From the NCBI GenBank assembly GCA_963576735.1, contig OY755174.1, forward strand, positions 3,038,001 through 3,102,000: a DNA stretch of 64,000 nucleotides. Reading direction: 5' to 3'. Below are positions 1-10,254 of this stretch, one piece after another (position 1 is the stretch's first letter; each line of letters opens with the position of its first letter). A program made the position numbers and the translations under genes. The notes beneath the pieces were generated by a model that made no database searches, had not been told where the DNA came from, and saw nothing but the letters and a program-made list of their open reading frames with translations. Source of the DNA: Bedellia somnulentella (lineage: Eukaryota; Arthropoda; Insecta; Lepidoptera; Bedelliidae).

Positions 1-1161
1 CTATTATTATCAAGTTTTGCCAGTGAAATTCCAAAATTGCCTGAGAAATTATTAATTATGAACTTCTGACTACATTTTATTTGGAAAAGTCATTTGCATG
101 CATTGAAGTAAGTACGTAGTCATAAATCGATTGAACAAAAAAACCATAAACTTCAACCGCACTATTGCCATTTAAAAACAGTTAGTAGCAGTAACATAAC
201 AAGCAATAACCCCACATTAACATACCACCCGTAAGCACTTAATACATTACAGCGAGAGAAAACACTTAACAGCGGGTTTTATACGGAAGCGGGCTGCGGC
301 GCTCGGCGGCCCGTGATGGATTGCTGCTGCCAGCCCGCGTGTGCTGTGAGAGCATTCTTTAATCGACTCCGTTTTATTAAATACTCTTTTGTAGATTATG
401 CATTTACCTGCATCGTTTTTGATGTTCCGGAAGGTATTGAGAGGTTGTTTAAAAGGGATTATTGGTTTATTATACGCTAGTGAAGAAATAAATAATTATA
501 AATTACATACAGTAACAAAAACAGCATTGTAACTGTAACAATTGGCATAATAGTTATATTTATGGTATTAATCCTCTCAGGGAATCTTGGGAACTAAAAT
601 TTTAAATAGTTCTTATTCATTTCTGTATTAATAAAATAAATTATATTTAAATTAAATCGAATATTGGTCTCAAGAAATGTAATACGATTCTTCAGCTTCA
701 TATTAAAGTATGAATTTACATCACTCAAAATGAGCACGAATCGAGAGGTATTGAATGCTTTTTATACTTTTTCATATCTAAGTAAAAACCTCAAATGTAT
801 ATTTTAATTTGAGTACCAATATCTCGATAGTAAAAGATTGTCGCAGTTATTCATAGTTTGAAATAAATAAACTATTTTGGATAGAAATCAGCTACTGATG
901 GCTATTTTGTTCTTCAATTAAAACACATACAGGCACAAATAATCACGGATATATATCCCGGGAAATGGGTTTTAGGATTTAAAGTTTTAGGATTTTAGAA
1001 GGAAAAGGATTGTAAAATAAAGAATGATTGGTGATATTGATATGTCTCTAGCAACAACACCCAAACCCCAAATGAGGCTCTGCGATACAGGCAGGTAGAA
1101 ATGGGTAAGTACTCTTCTAAACCAACTCTACATCCCTTCTTCTCCTAAAATCACACCAACT
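1..1161. other. AT-rich intergenic DNA with a small GC-rich patch
   Basis: No convincing coding region. The only compositional outlier is about 285-340, a CpG-rich patch bounded by GCGGGCTG (289-296) and CAGCCCGC (331-338), which could pair as an 8-bp stem. It could be a conserved non-coding element; nothing else identifies it. Confidence 0.5.
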
Positions 1162-1168
1162 AAACCAT

Positions 1169-1420
1169 GTTGCTGTGTAGTGTCGGCTTAGAAAAGCACT
1201 ACCCCATTTTTTTATGGTGGGTGTATGTAAGAGGCGACTAACGGTATTGGGGCTTTTAAGGGATTTTTAGGCGATGCGGTTGGAGACCCATCACCAACAA
1301 CCTTTATTTTACCATCTTTTCCCCACTCAACTTTCCAAACGTGGCTGAGGAATTTCGAATTTCTTAACTCTGGCTACCCCTTCTAGGGATTTAAAGCCGT
1401 GAATATATGTATATGTATGT
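1169..1420 (+). repeat. SINE1 copy, full length, with 7-bp target duplication
   Basis: Full-length member of the window's commonest short repeat. It opens with the conserved TGCTGTGTAGTGTCGGCTTA head, runs through the GGCGATGCGGTTGGAGACCC box and ends at GCCGTGAATATATGTATATG. AAACCAT lies just before it (1162-1168) and just after it (1421-1427), the expected target-site duplication of LINE-type retrotransposition. Its first ~55-70 and last ~25 bases match the two ends of the RTE LINE at 10578-13983. Confidence 0.85.
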
Positions 1421-1427
1421 AAACCAT

Positions 1428-3057
1428 CCTGTGATATTTTTTACCAATTTGAGAAATAACACATTTTCAATAAACCCTAACTCTTTTTCGTTTTTACCCT
1501 TAAAATATTATAATCAATCGTCCAAGCTCCTAAGATTCTGAAACGTTCTTACTCAATGTCATCGTTAATAACCGGCTTGGAAAGGCGAGGTGTTCGCAAT
1601 AATTCCCAAAAATCAAAAGGTTTCATCTGATCCACTCCCGGCTGCCATTCACCCTTTTTTCCCAAATAATTCTAATTTAAAGGGCTGTCCCATAAAATTC
1701 TCTGTGACATTTGATTTCTCATTATTCGGCCTTTATCGCTGCAAACAATAGGCTGGAATTCGGTAAAAAGTGTTTCACCGCTTTTTAGTAGGGAAGTTTG
1801 TACTCTATTGGATTGTTGAGGTTGAGGATTGTTGTAGATGATTTGGTGAAATATACCGTCTCATGGCTATAAATTCATAAAAGTGGTGGCCAGGGTTTTG
1901 GGGTTAGATATTTTTTCTACAATGGAACGATAATTTAAACTATACCTTCAGCTATATATTCCAGAACGGGGTACCCAAACCATTGGACTCTACAATTCCT
2001 TTGCCGCTTTTGATAGGTGATTGGGGAGAAGATAGTAAAAATGAAGAGGCTGTGGTGATAGGTCTCGTACCACATAATTAAACAACTCATTTTTAAGTCC
2101 CATACGCTAAGTCCACACCCGCGAGAATAAATATGGCTGTGTGAATAAATATAAAAACCAACTGTTTAAGATAAAGCCATTAAATGAAAAACATTTTATC
2201 TCAAATACAGAAGTATTTCATGAGTATAAATAGATGTGTCGCTTGTCAATGACAAAAACGTCTACAATAAGGAGACATAAATCACCATTATAGGTAACAT
2301 TAATTTTCGATAAATAAACCGAAACAAGTAAATGTAGCAGACTAGCCACAAACGGTTTCTACCATCGAACAATTTATATTAAACCAAGTGAGGTGAAAGG
2401 TCGAGCGAGTCCTGGCTAATAGCTATCGATTTACTATAATATCGAGATTGAATCGAGCTGATTATAAAGTTGTAGACGCTTATGATGATTCTGTTCCGAC
2501 CTCGTTCGATTAATTAACCGAATAGGATCTAATAACGGCTGTGTTAGTCGATTTTGTGTTAAACTATATTCAGGTTTAAAATTATATCGGTCGAGTCTCT
2601 TAGCCGAGATCGTAGTGGCTAAGGACCGTGGGAAAATTATGCCAATTTATTATAGTGATTTCTTTCGGTTGTGATTTTAATGACTTAAGTAGTTATATTG
2701 TTAACATTTAACAGATTTTCATTGTAAACAATAAACCATCATTGGACTGTTTGTTTGTCTCAGTTCCAGCTTGTATGTTATTTATTTATGTATTATATAT
2801 TATTCAATTTATAGTCAAGTCCCTTAGCTCAATTCATTATTGTACTTTTTAGGGTCTAGCATGATCTGTATAATATATTCGAATAAATTTATTTATTTAT
2901 AACAAATACTCGCCCGTTACTGGTTGCAAGATATGAATACTATGTAACGTCTATTACTGTTTTAAGATGATTGTTTCACCAAATCTTGGTGGTGGTAAGA
3001 AGTACTGAGCTTAAAATACTATAGTAAAAGTTATACCCACTTGAGACCCACAGGAGG
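1428..3057. other. Intergenic DNA, no gene seen
   Basis: AT-rich, with stops in all frames. I see no repeat family that I can name. About 2740-2890 ends in an A/T-rich stretch with AATAAA-like words and may be an old retroelement tail, but this is weak. Confidence 0.4.
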
Positions 3058-3720
3058 CATTACTCTCTAGCAGTATCGGTACAGATTGTCCTGTATAGTA
3101 TGTATGCACTTGTGCTAACGTGTAAGTAAGTGAGAGCATGTTCGCTGAGTGATGGCCGTGTAATGTGTACTAATGAAGCTGCAGTCGGTAACAGCGAACT
3201 CGTGTCGTTTGCAAACTTGTCAACTAGAGCTCGAGTGGGACATCTGTGATGCAACTTGGCTCATGTTTGATGTGAACTTATGAATATTTGCTGTGCAGCA
3301 TAAGCTTAGAATAGCACTACTCTATTTCTTCCGGTGGGTGTACGTAAGAGGCGACTAACGTTATTGTGGCTTTGTTCGTGTTTGTTGGTTTTAGGGATTT
3401 TTGGGCGATGCGGTTGGAGTCCCATCAGCAAGAACCTTTATTTCACCATCTTTTCCCCACGCAACTTCCAAAAGTGGCTGAGGAATTTCTAATTCTTTAG
3501 CTCTGGCTACCCCTTCTTGGGATTTATACCCGTGATTATATGCATGTATGTTATGAACGTGCTGCGTTTTACATTTGGGCGTACAGAGACTGTCGATAGT
3601 TCTTGTTTTTTTTTTATAAAAAGTAATGTGGGCAATTGTTTTTATTTTATTTACTAACGTGTACACATATTATACATATACATTTTGAGGTAGTAAGAAA
3701 CTATTGATTAACGCTATAAG
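3058..3720. repeat. Tandem duplication, unit 1 (interrupted by SINE1)
   Basis: Bases 3058-3288 are repeated at 3798-4028 with only scattered differences. Both units continue into a shared stretch ending TATTGATTAACGCT (unit 1 near 3700-3714, unit 2 near 4340-4355). Unit 1 was later split by the SINE1 copy at 3289-3550. Both copies are open on the complementary strand (3060-3254 and 3790-4053), but the differences between them are mostly amino-acid-changing, so I do not call a gene. Confidence 0.7.
3289..3550 (+). repeat. SINE1 copy inside duplication unit 1
   Basis: It carries the family head (a slightly altered TGCTGTGCAGCATAAGCTTA), the GGCGATGCGGTTGGAG box and a GTATG-type tail. Unit 2 of the surrounding duplication lacks it, so it arrived after the duplication. 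It contains a small internal expansion near 3375-3395. Confidence 0.8.
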
Positions 3721-4099
3721 GAGTTATGTTAGTCCCCTCTTGATGAAAATATCTTTGTGGGTATATCTTCAAAGTTTACAACCCGAGATCTACAGTATGC
3801 ATAACTCTCTAACAGTATCGGTACAACTTGTCTTGTCTTGTATGTATGCACTTGAGCTAACGTGTAGGTAAGTGCGAGCATGTTCGCTGAGTGATGGCCG
3901 TGTAATGTGTACTAAGGAAGCTGCAGTCGGTAACAGCGAACTCGTGTCGTGTGCAAACTTGTCAACTAGAGCTCGAGTGGGACAGCTGTGATGCGACTTG
4001 GCTAATGTTTGATGTGAACTTATGAATATGCTGTGTTTCAATGTTGGGCACACAGAGACTATAGATGGGAAGTAACTTTAAGCCTCTTAGGTTGCTGCG

Positions 4100-4190
4100 C
4101 CTTTACAGGGTGTCACATTTGTAACTAATCAACTCATTACCACCTAATCCCACAATATGACTTGCAATAAATATATTTGAATTTGAATTT
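4100..4190 (+). mobile_element. 3' end of a CR1/jockey-like LINE
   Basis: A short segment ends in AATAAATATATTTGAATTTG. The same ATTTG tandem tail ends the intact two-ORF LINE at 24871 on the other strand. The fragment is severely 5'-truncated, with no coding sequence left. Confidence 0.5.
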
Positions 4191-4268
4191 GATCTTTGAT
4201 TTTTGATAAGGAGTCTACAGGCACATATTTTTACTTTTTACTAACGTTTACCCACATATTATACAATT

Positions 4269-4304
4269 ACATACATACATATTCTCACGCCGTTAGTTCC
4301 CATT
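4269..4304 (-). mobile_element. RTE LINE 3' scrap, minus strand
   Basis: Reads as the last ~35 bases of the RTE LINE at 10578-13983 (AATGGGAACTAACGGCGTGA then the TATG tail) on the complementary strand. Confidence 0.65.
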
Positions 4305-4356
4305 ATTAGAATAGTAATAAACTATTGATATAGTAAGAAACTATTGATTAACGCTT

Positions 4357-4400
4357 TAGAATAGAATAGAATAACTCTTTATTGCACATCAAACACAAAT
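4357..4400 (-). mobile_element. LINE 3' tail with ATTCT repeats, minus strand
   Basis: The complement reads TGCAATAAAGAGTTATTCTA followed by more ATTCT units: a poly(A)-signal-like word followed by a tandem tail. A related tail occurs on the plus strand at about 35817-35855. No coding part remains. Confidence 0.5.
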
Positions 4401-4561
4401 TTACAAAAATCATGATATGATCAAACAGTTTACAGTGAGGTACAATTGAGCTTTATAGAGTTATCCTCTCTTGTTTGCGTCATATTCATTAATATTTTGG
4501 CCTACATATCTTTCATTTTTACTCTTGTCCGATATAAACAGCATTGAAGTAATATGGGAAC

Positions 4562-4606
4562 CAATGGGAACTAACGGCGGCGTGAGAATATGTATGTATG
4601 TATATG
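4562..4606 (+). mobile_element. RTE LINE 3' scrap, plus strand
   Basis: Matches the 3' terminus of the intact RTE LINE: CAATGGGAACTAACGGCGGC, then CGTGAGAATATGTATGTATG. With the opposite-facing scrap at 4269-4304 it forms an inverted repeat with about 257 bp between the arms. Confidence 0.65.
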
Positions 4607-5223
4607 TGAAGTAATATATAAGTCGAGTTTTTTTTTTGCGAACAAAAGATTGAAATAAAGTTTTTAAATTAAATATATATAATCGCGAACAAACTGTATT
4701 TTACACAATTTTCCCCATCCTTAAAAAGAAACTCGTTGTTTATAAATCTAAAATATAAATCGTTGCTCTGCTCTGCTTTACTTGTCTGTGGATTCAAATT
4801 TATTTGTTTATAATCCTAAACTAACCTTTTTATTTACTGATACATATATGTGATTATGGTTTCATGCTGTAAAATAAATATGGTCAAATAACCGGTCAAA
4901 ACAGCTTTTGGCGGATTTTTGCAGTTGCGGTTTTGTTCAGGCCGCTATGAGTATTGGCTGTAAAATATATAGTGGTGCAGTCTGAAAACCAGCGTGTAGC
5001 CACTAATGTGTTTTCAGAGAAACAAGCTGAAAAATACGGTTTATGCATAATATATGTTCAGATATTCTTGTAAGCGTCAGTTTATTTACTTATAGACAAA
5101 AATGAATATTTTAGGAATAGGATTACATTACATTCTCATATTATTTTATTTGGGTTATAACATAAATTTAGAAATAAATAAATAAAACAGCCTATTTAAA
5201 TATGGTATCAAATATTTAATGAA

Positions 5224-5228
5224 TTGTA
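5224..5228. other. Copia target-site duplication, left copy (TTGTA)
   Basis: TTGTA lies immediately before the left LTR and again at 10255-10259 immediately after the right LTR. Five bases is the usual integrase staple for copia-type elements. Confidence 0.93.
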
Positions 5229-5332
5229 TGTTGGTTTATTTATGTTAAATATCAAAAATTAATTAACCGGAAGTTACATTTATACTTGACTAACTGATTC
5301 GATATGAATTTAGTTGTGCACATGACTCCGTC

Positions 5333-5370
5333 TATATAAGTAGATGTATCAGGCTATCCCGTCTTCAGTT
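5333..5370 (+). promoter_or_regulatory. LTR core promoter: TATA box and initiator
   Basis: TATATAAG at 5333-5340 is followed by TCAGTT at 5365-5370, which fits the arthropod initiator with its A at 5367, about 32 bases after the TATAAG core. The same pair sits in the right LTR at 10100-10137. The predicted transcript therefore starts about 139 bases into the LTR. Confidence 0.7.
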
Positions 5371-5422
5371 GTTACTAGCGCTGTTGAAGTATTTCTAATA
5401 TTACGCTCCTTGTGCTGATATA

Positions 5423-5428
5423 AATAAA
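5423..5428 (+). promoter_or_regulatory. LTR poly(A) signal AATAAA
   Basis: AATAAA lies downstream of the presumed start site. The copy used to end the genomic RNA would be the right-LTR one at 10190-10195. Expected layout: U3 about 5229-5366, R starting at 5367. Confidence 0.6.
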
Positions 5429-5487
5429 TAAGTTCTATATAAAAAGTGAAGTGATTATTATTCGACCTATAGCCTAAAATACTAACA

Positions 5488-5501
5488 GGTTGTGGGCCCA
5501 G
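5488..5501 (+). promoter_or_regulatory. Primer-binding site, initiator-Met tRNA anticodon arm
   Basis: GGTTGTGGGCCCAG begins at the base after the left LTR. It is complementary to the anticodon stem-loop of insect initiator-Met tRNA, with one position pairing as G:U. Drosophila copia is known to prime from an internal half of this tRNA, and this element evidently does the same. Confidence 0.8.
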
Positions 5502-5552
5502 TTTAGCTAAATTAAAACTGTGCAACGTTTGTGTTAACTCGTCGTGTGAACT

Positions 5553-8500
5553 ATGGAATTCAAAACGAAACGCAACATAAAACCGTTTTGTGGCGAAAAG
5601 TACTCGGTGTGGAAATTTCGTATTCGTGCCTTGTTAAGTGAGCTGGATCTAATCAAAGTGCTCGAGGAAGATCCGTCAGAAAAAGGGGCTGAGTGGGAAA
5701 AATCATGCCGTCTCGCTAAAAGCATAATCGTCGAATATCTATCGGACTCGTTTCTCGGTTTTGCTACAGAAGAAGCTACAGCAAAAGACATCCTGCTGAA
5801 ATTAGATGCCCTGTACGAGAGAAAAAGCATTGCAACTCAACTGGCTGTTCGCAAAAAGCTGTTAAGTTTAAAACTACAAGGTGAGGGTTCCCTCGTTTCT
5901 CACTTTACTACGTTCGAAGAACTAATTAGTGAACTGATAGCCGCTGGTGCTAAGCTTGATGAAACTGATAAGATTTCGCATTTGCTACTTACCCTGCCCT
6001 CCAGCTACGATGGTGTCATAACTGCCATCGAAACATTAACCGATGACAACTTGACCTTGGCCTTCGTTAAAACGCGCCTGCTGGATCACGAAGTAAAACT
6101 ACGGAATGAGGGAAGGGATACAAGCGCTAAAGTACTTCACGCTGAGCAGTTTAAGCGAAGAAAATTTGATCACAACAACCAGCCAAAAATCTCGACCTAC
6201 AACAACCGGTACAAACACCATCCAAAGAAGTTTGTAAAGTGCCATTTTTGTGGACGAAAAGGCCATATGAAGAGGGATTGCTTTTACTTCAAAAGATCAA
6301 ATCAACCCAAGGCAATTGAGCGAACTAGGACTGTGCAAGCAATCGAGTTAACACGAAGCTCGGAACCTACACATACTTCGGAAGGTTTCGCTTTCATGAC
6401 AGGAGACTATCAGATGGAAGAGGATGGAGTGGAAGGGCGAGTTACTTTCCTGATTGACTCTGGCGCATCTGACCATATTATAAACAGGGAAGATTTTTTC
6501 AGTACCTTTACTATTTTAAACTACCCTACCAAAATATCGATTGCAAAAATGGGTCATTTCATTTCAGCTACTAAAAAGGGAACGCTCAACGTGATCAGCA
6601 ATTTGGGCGTGGCCGGCGTGCTAGAGGACGTGCTGTTCTGCCCCGAAGCGCCGCACAACCTGCTGTCGGTGTCCAAGATGAAGCGAGCTGGCCTCAGCGT
6701 CGTTTTCGACCAGCAGGGGGCTCACGTCTTCAGCAATGACGGTAAAAAGCTGATGTCCGGTGAGTGCAGAAATAATTTGTTTAATGTAAGCTTTTCTGTT
6801 CGAGTGTGTCGGTCTGTTTCCAATGTGTGCAGTAATTCTAATAAAACCTATGCTTTGTGGCACCAACGTTTAGGGCATATTAGTAAAAGCAAATTTCTCG
6901 AATTGAAAAATAATAAATTGGTAGATGACTGTGAAGTTATTAAATCGGTGTCAATAGATGAGAGTTTATGTGAACCATGCATAAATGGGAAGCAGGCACG
7001 ACTGCCATTCAATAAGTCAAAAGATATGTCGCATGTAAAACGGCCCTTATATATTGTACACTCTGATGTATGTGGTCCTATTACTCCTCCAAGCATTGAC
7101 AATAAAAATTATTTTGTGTTGTTTGTTGACCAATTCACACATTACTGCGTAGTGTACCTGATAACATATAAGTCAGATGTGTTTGTTGCCTTTAAAGATT
7201 TCATAGCTAAGTGTGAAACCAAATTTAATTCTAAATTAGTCAATCTGTACTGCGATAACGGTGGCGAGTATCTTTCTACTGAAATGAAAGAGTATTGTAT
7301 TGGAAAAGGTATCACATATCACCTCACGGTGCCAAGAACGCCTCAGCTCAATGGTGTTTCGGAGCGTATGGTGCGCACGATAACTGAAAAAGCCCGTACC
7401 ATGATAAGCGGTGCAAAGCTAGATAAGGTGTTTTGGGGTGAAGCGGTTTTAACTGCGGTTCATTTAATCAACATAACACCGACTAAAGCACTTAAGCGAT
7501 CTGAGACGCCATATGAGTTGTGGCATGGCAAAAAGCCTGTTCTTAAATATCTTAGGGTATTTGGTGCGACTGTTTACGTACATAATAAAACCAGTAAGAC
7601 TAAGTTTGATGAGAAATCATGGAAGGGTATACTGGTGGGCTATGAACCAAACGGGTATAAAGTTTGGAACTCCGAATGTAATAAGTTTGTGACGGTAAGG
7701 GACGTCATAGTTGATGAAATAAAATTCCTGGATTCAAGGCCTCTAATTAACAAAACAGGAAGTGAAAAGAAAAGACCTCACGACAGGTCAGAAACTGAGG
7801 AGTATATACCAGAACCTCAGTGTGTTGATAAATCAGATAGGTTAAAATCTGATGTCATTCCCGAAAAAGTACGTAAGCAGTGCGATACCGAATGCCAAAA
7901 CAATAGTTCCAAAAATATTCAAAATGAAGGGCCGCTGCCGTCATCTTCAGTAGAAAGTAATAATTTGAGGAGAAGTAATAGGCTAAAAGCTAAGGATCCT
8001 GTATGTTACAAAGAAAGTTCTAAGGATGAGGATTACTTAATGTGTGCTCAGTTAATGTTAGATGATACACCGCGTTCATATGCCGAAATTAAAACTAGGG
8101 CTGATAGGTGCAAATGGGAGGTTGCTGTGGAGGAGGAACTTAATTCTCTCAAGGAAAATAATACTTGGACTTTAGTCGATAGGCCCGCGCATAAAAATAT
8201 AGTTGATTGTAAATGGATTTTTACCATTAAATACGACAAGTTTGGAAAACCTTTTAGGTATAAGGCACGCCTAGTAGCCAGAGGATTCAGTCAAGAATAC
8301 CTCGCCGATTTTAATGAAACATTTGCCCCTGTTGCTAGAATGTCCAGTTTTAGATTAATTCTTAGCTTAGCAAATCAATACAACCTATTAATTCATCATA
8401 TGGATGTTAAAACAGCCTTCCTCAATGGTATATTGAAGGAAGAGATATTTATGGAAGTTCCAGAAGGGGTAGTTAGAAATGGTGAAAAAGTATGTAGGCT

Positions 8501-9605
8501 TAATAAGGCTCTTTATGGTTTGAAACAAGCTGCTAGGTGTTGGTTTGAGGTTTTTGAGCAAACTCTAAAGGAAAAAGGTTTTCAAAACTCGTCAGTAGAT
8601 CGATGTATATATGTAAAGAATAATGGACACATAACTAAAAACGTGTACATAGTATTGTACGTAGATGATTTGGCTCTCGTTTGTGCGGATAGTAACACAA
8701 TGAATAACTTAAAGATGTATTTAATGAGTAGATTTAAAATGACTGACTTGAGAGAAATTGAGTTGTTCCTTGGCATAAACATAAGTAGAGACAGTGACAG
8801 TATAACTCTAGATCAGAGCACTTATATTGAAACTATATTGCAGAAATTTAATATGGATGAATGTAATCCTGTAAGTACGCCTCTTGAAAGTAAGCTAGAT
8901 TATGAAGCTTTAAATTCTAATGAGAAATATGACGCGCCCTGTAGAAACCTAATCGGATGTTTAATGTACGTCATGCTCTGTACACGGCCTGATCTAAGTG
9001 CCAGCATCAATATATTAAGTAGGTATACTAATAAAAATAATAAAGAGCTCTGGCTATGTTTAAAGAGGGTTCTTAGATATTTAAAAGGTACTAAAGACTT
9101 AAAACTCGTGTATAAACGAGGTAATACCGAAAAGTTGTTAAATGGCTACACCGACTCTGACTGGGGTGGTGACACCACTGACAGAAAAAGTACCACAGGA
9201 TATTTGTTCCAACTATTTAACAAATGTACAATAACCTGGTGCACTAAGAAACAGGCAACTGTGGCAGCTTCTTCTACAGAGGCAGAGTACATGGCGCTCT
9301 ACGAGGCTGTAAAGGAAGCTCTATGGTTAAAGTCATTAGCATCATCAATATGTTTTGATATCGTTATTCCTATAACAATATACGAAGACAATAATGGCTG
9401 CATAAGTATAGCGAATAATCCTACAAGCCATAAACGGTCGAAACATATTGATATTAAATATCATTTTTCACGAGAGCAAGTTGAGAATAAGGTTATTAAA
9501 CTTTGTTATGTACCTACAGGTGAGCAATTAGCTGATATGCTGACTAAGCCACTAGCCGCAATCACCTTCCAGAAAATGAGGGATGGTATCGGATTGCAAA
9601 AATAG
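5553..9605 (+). CDS. Copia Gag-Pol polyprotein, intact
   Basis: One open frame of 1350 residues encodes the whole Gag-Pol polyprotein, which would be cut by its own protease inside cytoplasmic virus-like particles. Order by residue: Gag capsid (UBN2-like) about 1-225; CCHC zinc knuckle C-X2-C-X4-H-X4-C at about 230-243; aspartic protease active site DSGAS at about 302-306; integrase zinc-binding HX4H (HQRLGH, about 437) with CEPC (about 473); catalytic Asp in HSDVCG (about 504), Asp in YCDNGGEY (about 567) and Glu in SERMVR (about 603); reverse transcriptase with YVDD at about 1036-1039; RNase H with TDSDWGGD (about 1199) and STEAEYMA (about 1241). No stop or frameshift. The ATG is the first after the primer site and gives a normal Gag start (MEFKTKRNIKPF). 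A GC-rich segment at 6600-6770 differs from its neighbours in codon use. Confidence 0.96.
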   Translation: MEFKTKRNIKPFCGEKYSVWKFRIRALLSELDLIKVLEEDPSEKGAEWEKSCRLAKSIIVEYLSDSFLGFATEEATAKDILLKLDALYERKSIATQLAVRKKLLSLKLQGEGSLVSHFTTFEELISELIAAGAKLDETDKISHLLLTLPSSYDGVITAIETLTDDNLTLAFVKTRLLDHEVKLRNEGRDTSAKVLHAEQFKRRKFDHNNQPKISTYNNRYKHHPKKFVKCHFCGRKGHMKRDCFYFKRSNQPKAIERTRTVQAIELTRSSEPTHTSEGFAFMTGDYQMEEDGVEGRVTFLIDSGASDHIINREDFFSTFTILNYPTKISIAKMGHFISATKKGTLNVISNLGVAGVLEDVLFCPEAPHNLLSVSKMKRAGLSVVFDQQGAHVFSNDGKKLMSGECRNNLFNVSFSVRVCRSVSNVCSNSNKTYALWHQRLGHISKSKFLELKNNKLVDDCEVIKSVSIDESLCEPCINGKQARLPFNKSKDMSHVKRPLYIVHSDVCGPITPPSIDNKNYFVLFVDQFTHYCVVYLITYKSDVFVAFKDFIAKCETKFNSKLVNLYCDNGGEYLSTEMKEYCIGKGITYHLTVPRTPQLNGVSERMVRTITEKARTMISGAKLDKVFWGEAVLTAVHLINITPTKALKRSETPYELWHGKKPVLKYLRVFGATVYVHNKTSKTKFDEKSWKGILVGYEPNGYKVWNSECNKFVTVRDVIVDEIKFLDSRPLINKTGSEKKRPHDRSETEEYIPEPQCVDKSDRLKSDVIPEKVRKQCDTECQNNSSKNIQNEGPLPSSSVESNNLRRSNRLKAKDPVCYKESSKDEDYLMCAQLMLDDTPRSYAEIKTRADRCKWEVAVEEELNSLKENNTWTLVDRPAHKNIVDCKWIFTIKYDKFGKPFRYKARLVARGFSQEYLADFNETFAPVARMSSFRLILSLANQYNLLIHHMDVKTAFLNGILKEEIFMEVPEGVVRNGEKVCRLNKALYGLKQAARCWFEVFEQTLKEKGFQNSSVDRCIYVKNNGHITKNVYIVLYVDDLALVCADSNTMNNLKMYLMSRFKMTDLREIELFLGINISRDSDSITLDQSTYIETILQKFNMDECNPVSTPLESKLDYEALNSNEKYDAPCRNLIGCLMYVMLCTRPDLSASINILSRYTNKNNKELWLCLKRVLRYLKGTKDLKLVYKRGNTEKLLNGYTDSDWGGDTTDRKSTTGYLFQLFNKCTITWCTKKQATVAASSTEAEYMALYEAVKEALWLKSLASSICFDIVIPITIYEDNNGCISIANNPTSHKRSKHIDIKYHFSREQVENKVIKLCYVPTGEQLADMLTKPLAAITFQKMRDGIGLQK

Positions 9606-9995
9606 TGGATAGATGTAAATGTGTGAATATGTACAGATATATGAAGTACATAAGCAAAATGTAAATAGTGTAATTTAATTAAGTAAATATATATCATTAA
9701 AACATAAGATAATTTAATGTTGAAATATCCTACATAAGAATAATTGGTATACAATTGAGTAAATATTGTGAAAATTCTTTATACAAAACTGTAAATGATA
9801 CAATTATTTTGAATTGTGTAATTATGTAGTGCATATATATAACATAATGATTTTAAATGACCTGATTAGGTTTTTCTGGGTTTTTCCTAATCCATGCAAC
9901 AAATGTTGGGTCATTATAATTGTACATATTTTTCCCAGATAAACACTTGGAGGTAATATTTTTTTTGTAAATAAGAATTAATTTTTGAGGGGGCC
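9606..9995 (+). other. Copia 3' untranslated region and polypurine tract
   Basis: About 390 AT-rich bases follow the stop codon. GAGGGGG at 9987-9993, two bases before the right LTR, is the polypurine tract expected to prime plus-strand DNA synthesis. Confidence 0.8.
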
Positions 9996-10254
9996 TGTTG
10001 GTTTATTTATGTTAAATATCAAAAATTAATTAACCGGAAGTTACATTTATACTTGACTAACTGATTCGATATGAATTTAGTTGTGCACATGACTCCGTCT
10101 ATATAAGTAGATGTATCAGGCTATCCCGTCTTCAGTTGTTACTAGCGCTGTTGAAGTATTTCTAATATTACGCTCCTTGTGCTGATATAAATAAATAAGT
10201 TCTATATAAAAAGTGAAGTGATTATTATTCGACCTATAGCCTAAAATACTAACA
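9996..10254 (+). repeat. Copia element right LTR (259 bp)
   Basis: Matches 5229-5487 with no difference that I can find by eye, and is followed by the TTGTA target duplication at 10255-10259. Confidence 0.96.

Larger units (their letters stand above)
3798..4362. repeat. Tandem duplication, unit 2 (interrupted by LINE tails)
   Basis: Second copy of the 3058-3720 unit, starting about 740 bp downstream of the first. In place of SINE1 it carries LINE 3' ends of two kinds: one with an ATTTGAATTTGAATTTG tail near 4105-4190, and an RTE-type end at 4269-4304. Confidence 0.65.
5229..5487 (+). repeat. Copia element left LTR (259 bp)
   Basis: Begins TGTTGG and ends TAACA, so it has the canonical TG...CA termini. 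It matches 9996-10254 base for base as far as I can read by eye, which implies a very recent insertion because the two LTRs are copied from one template. It carries a TATA box, an initiator and a poly(A) signal (separate entries). Confidence 0.96.
5229..10254 (+). mobile_element. Complete Ty1/copia LTR retrotransposon
   Basis: A 5026-bp element with two 259-bp LTRs, a 5-bp TTGTA target duplication, a primer-binding site directly after the left LTR, a purine tract before the right LTR, and one uninterrupted Gag-Pol frame. The domain order protease-integrase-reverse transcriptase-RNase H is diagnostic for copia (gypsy elements have integrase last). Every part needed for autonomous transposition appears intact, so it may still be active. 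No envelope-like frame is present. Confidence 0.96.

Noticed and set aside
3685..3700. let-7-like start TGAGGTAGTA
   Set aside because: Only ~10 bases match; the rest of the mature sequence and the hairpin partner are absent, and the same AGTAAGAAACTATTGATT context recurs as part of a local duplication.
3060..4053. Two similar open frames on the minus strand, in the two duplication units
   Set aside because: The copies differ at about nine of 63 codons with almost all differences changing the amino acid, there is no ATG start at the first one, and no domain is recognisable. The openness is inherited, not selected.
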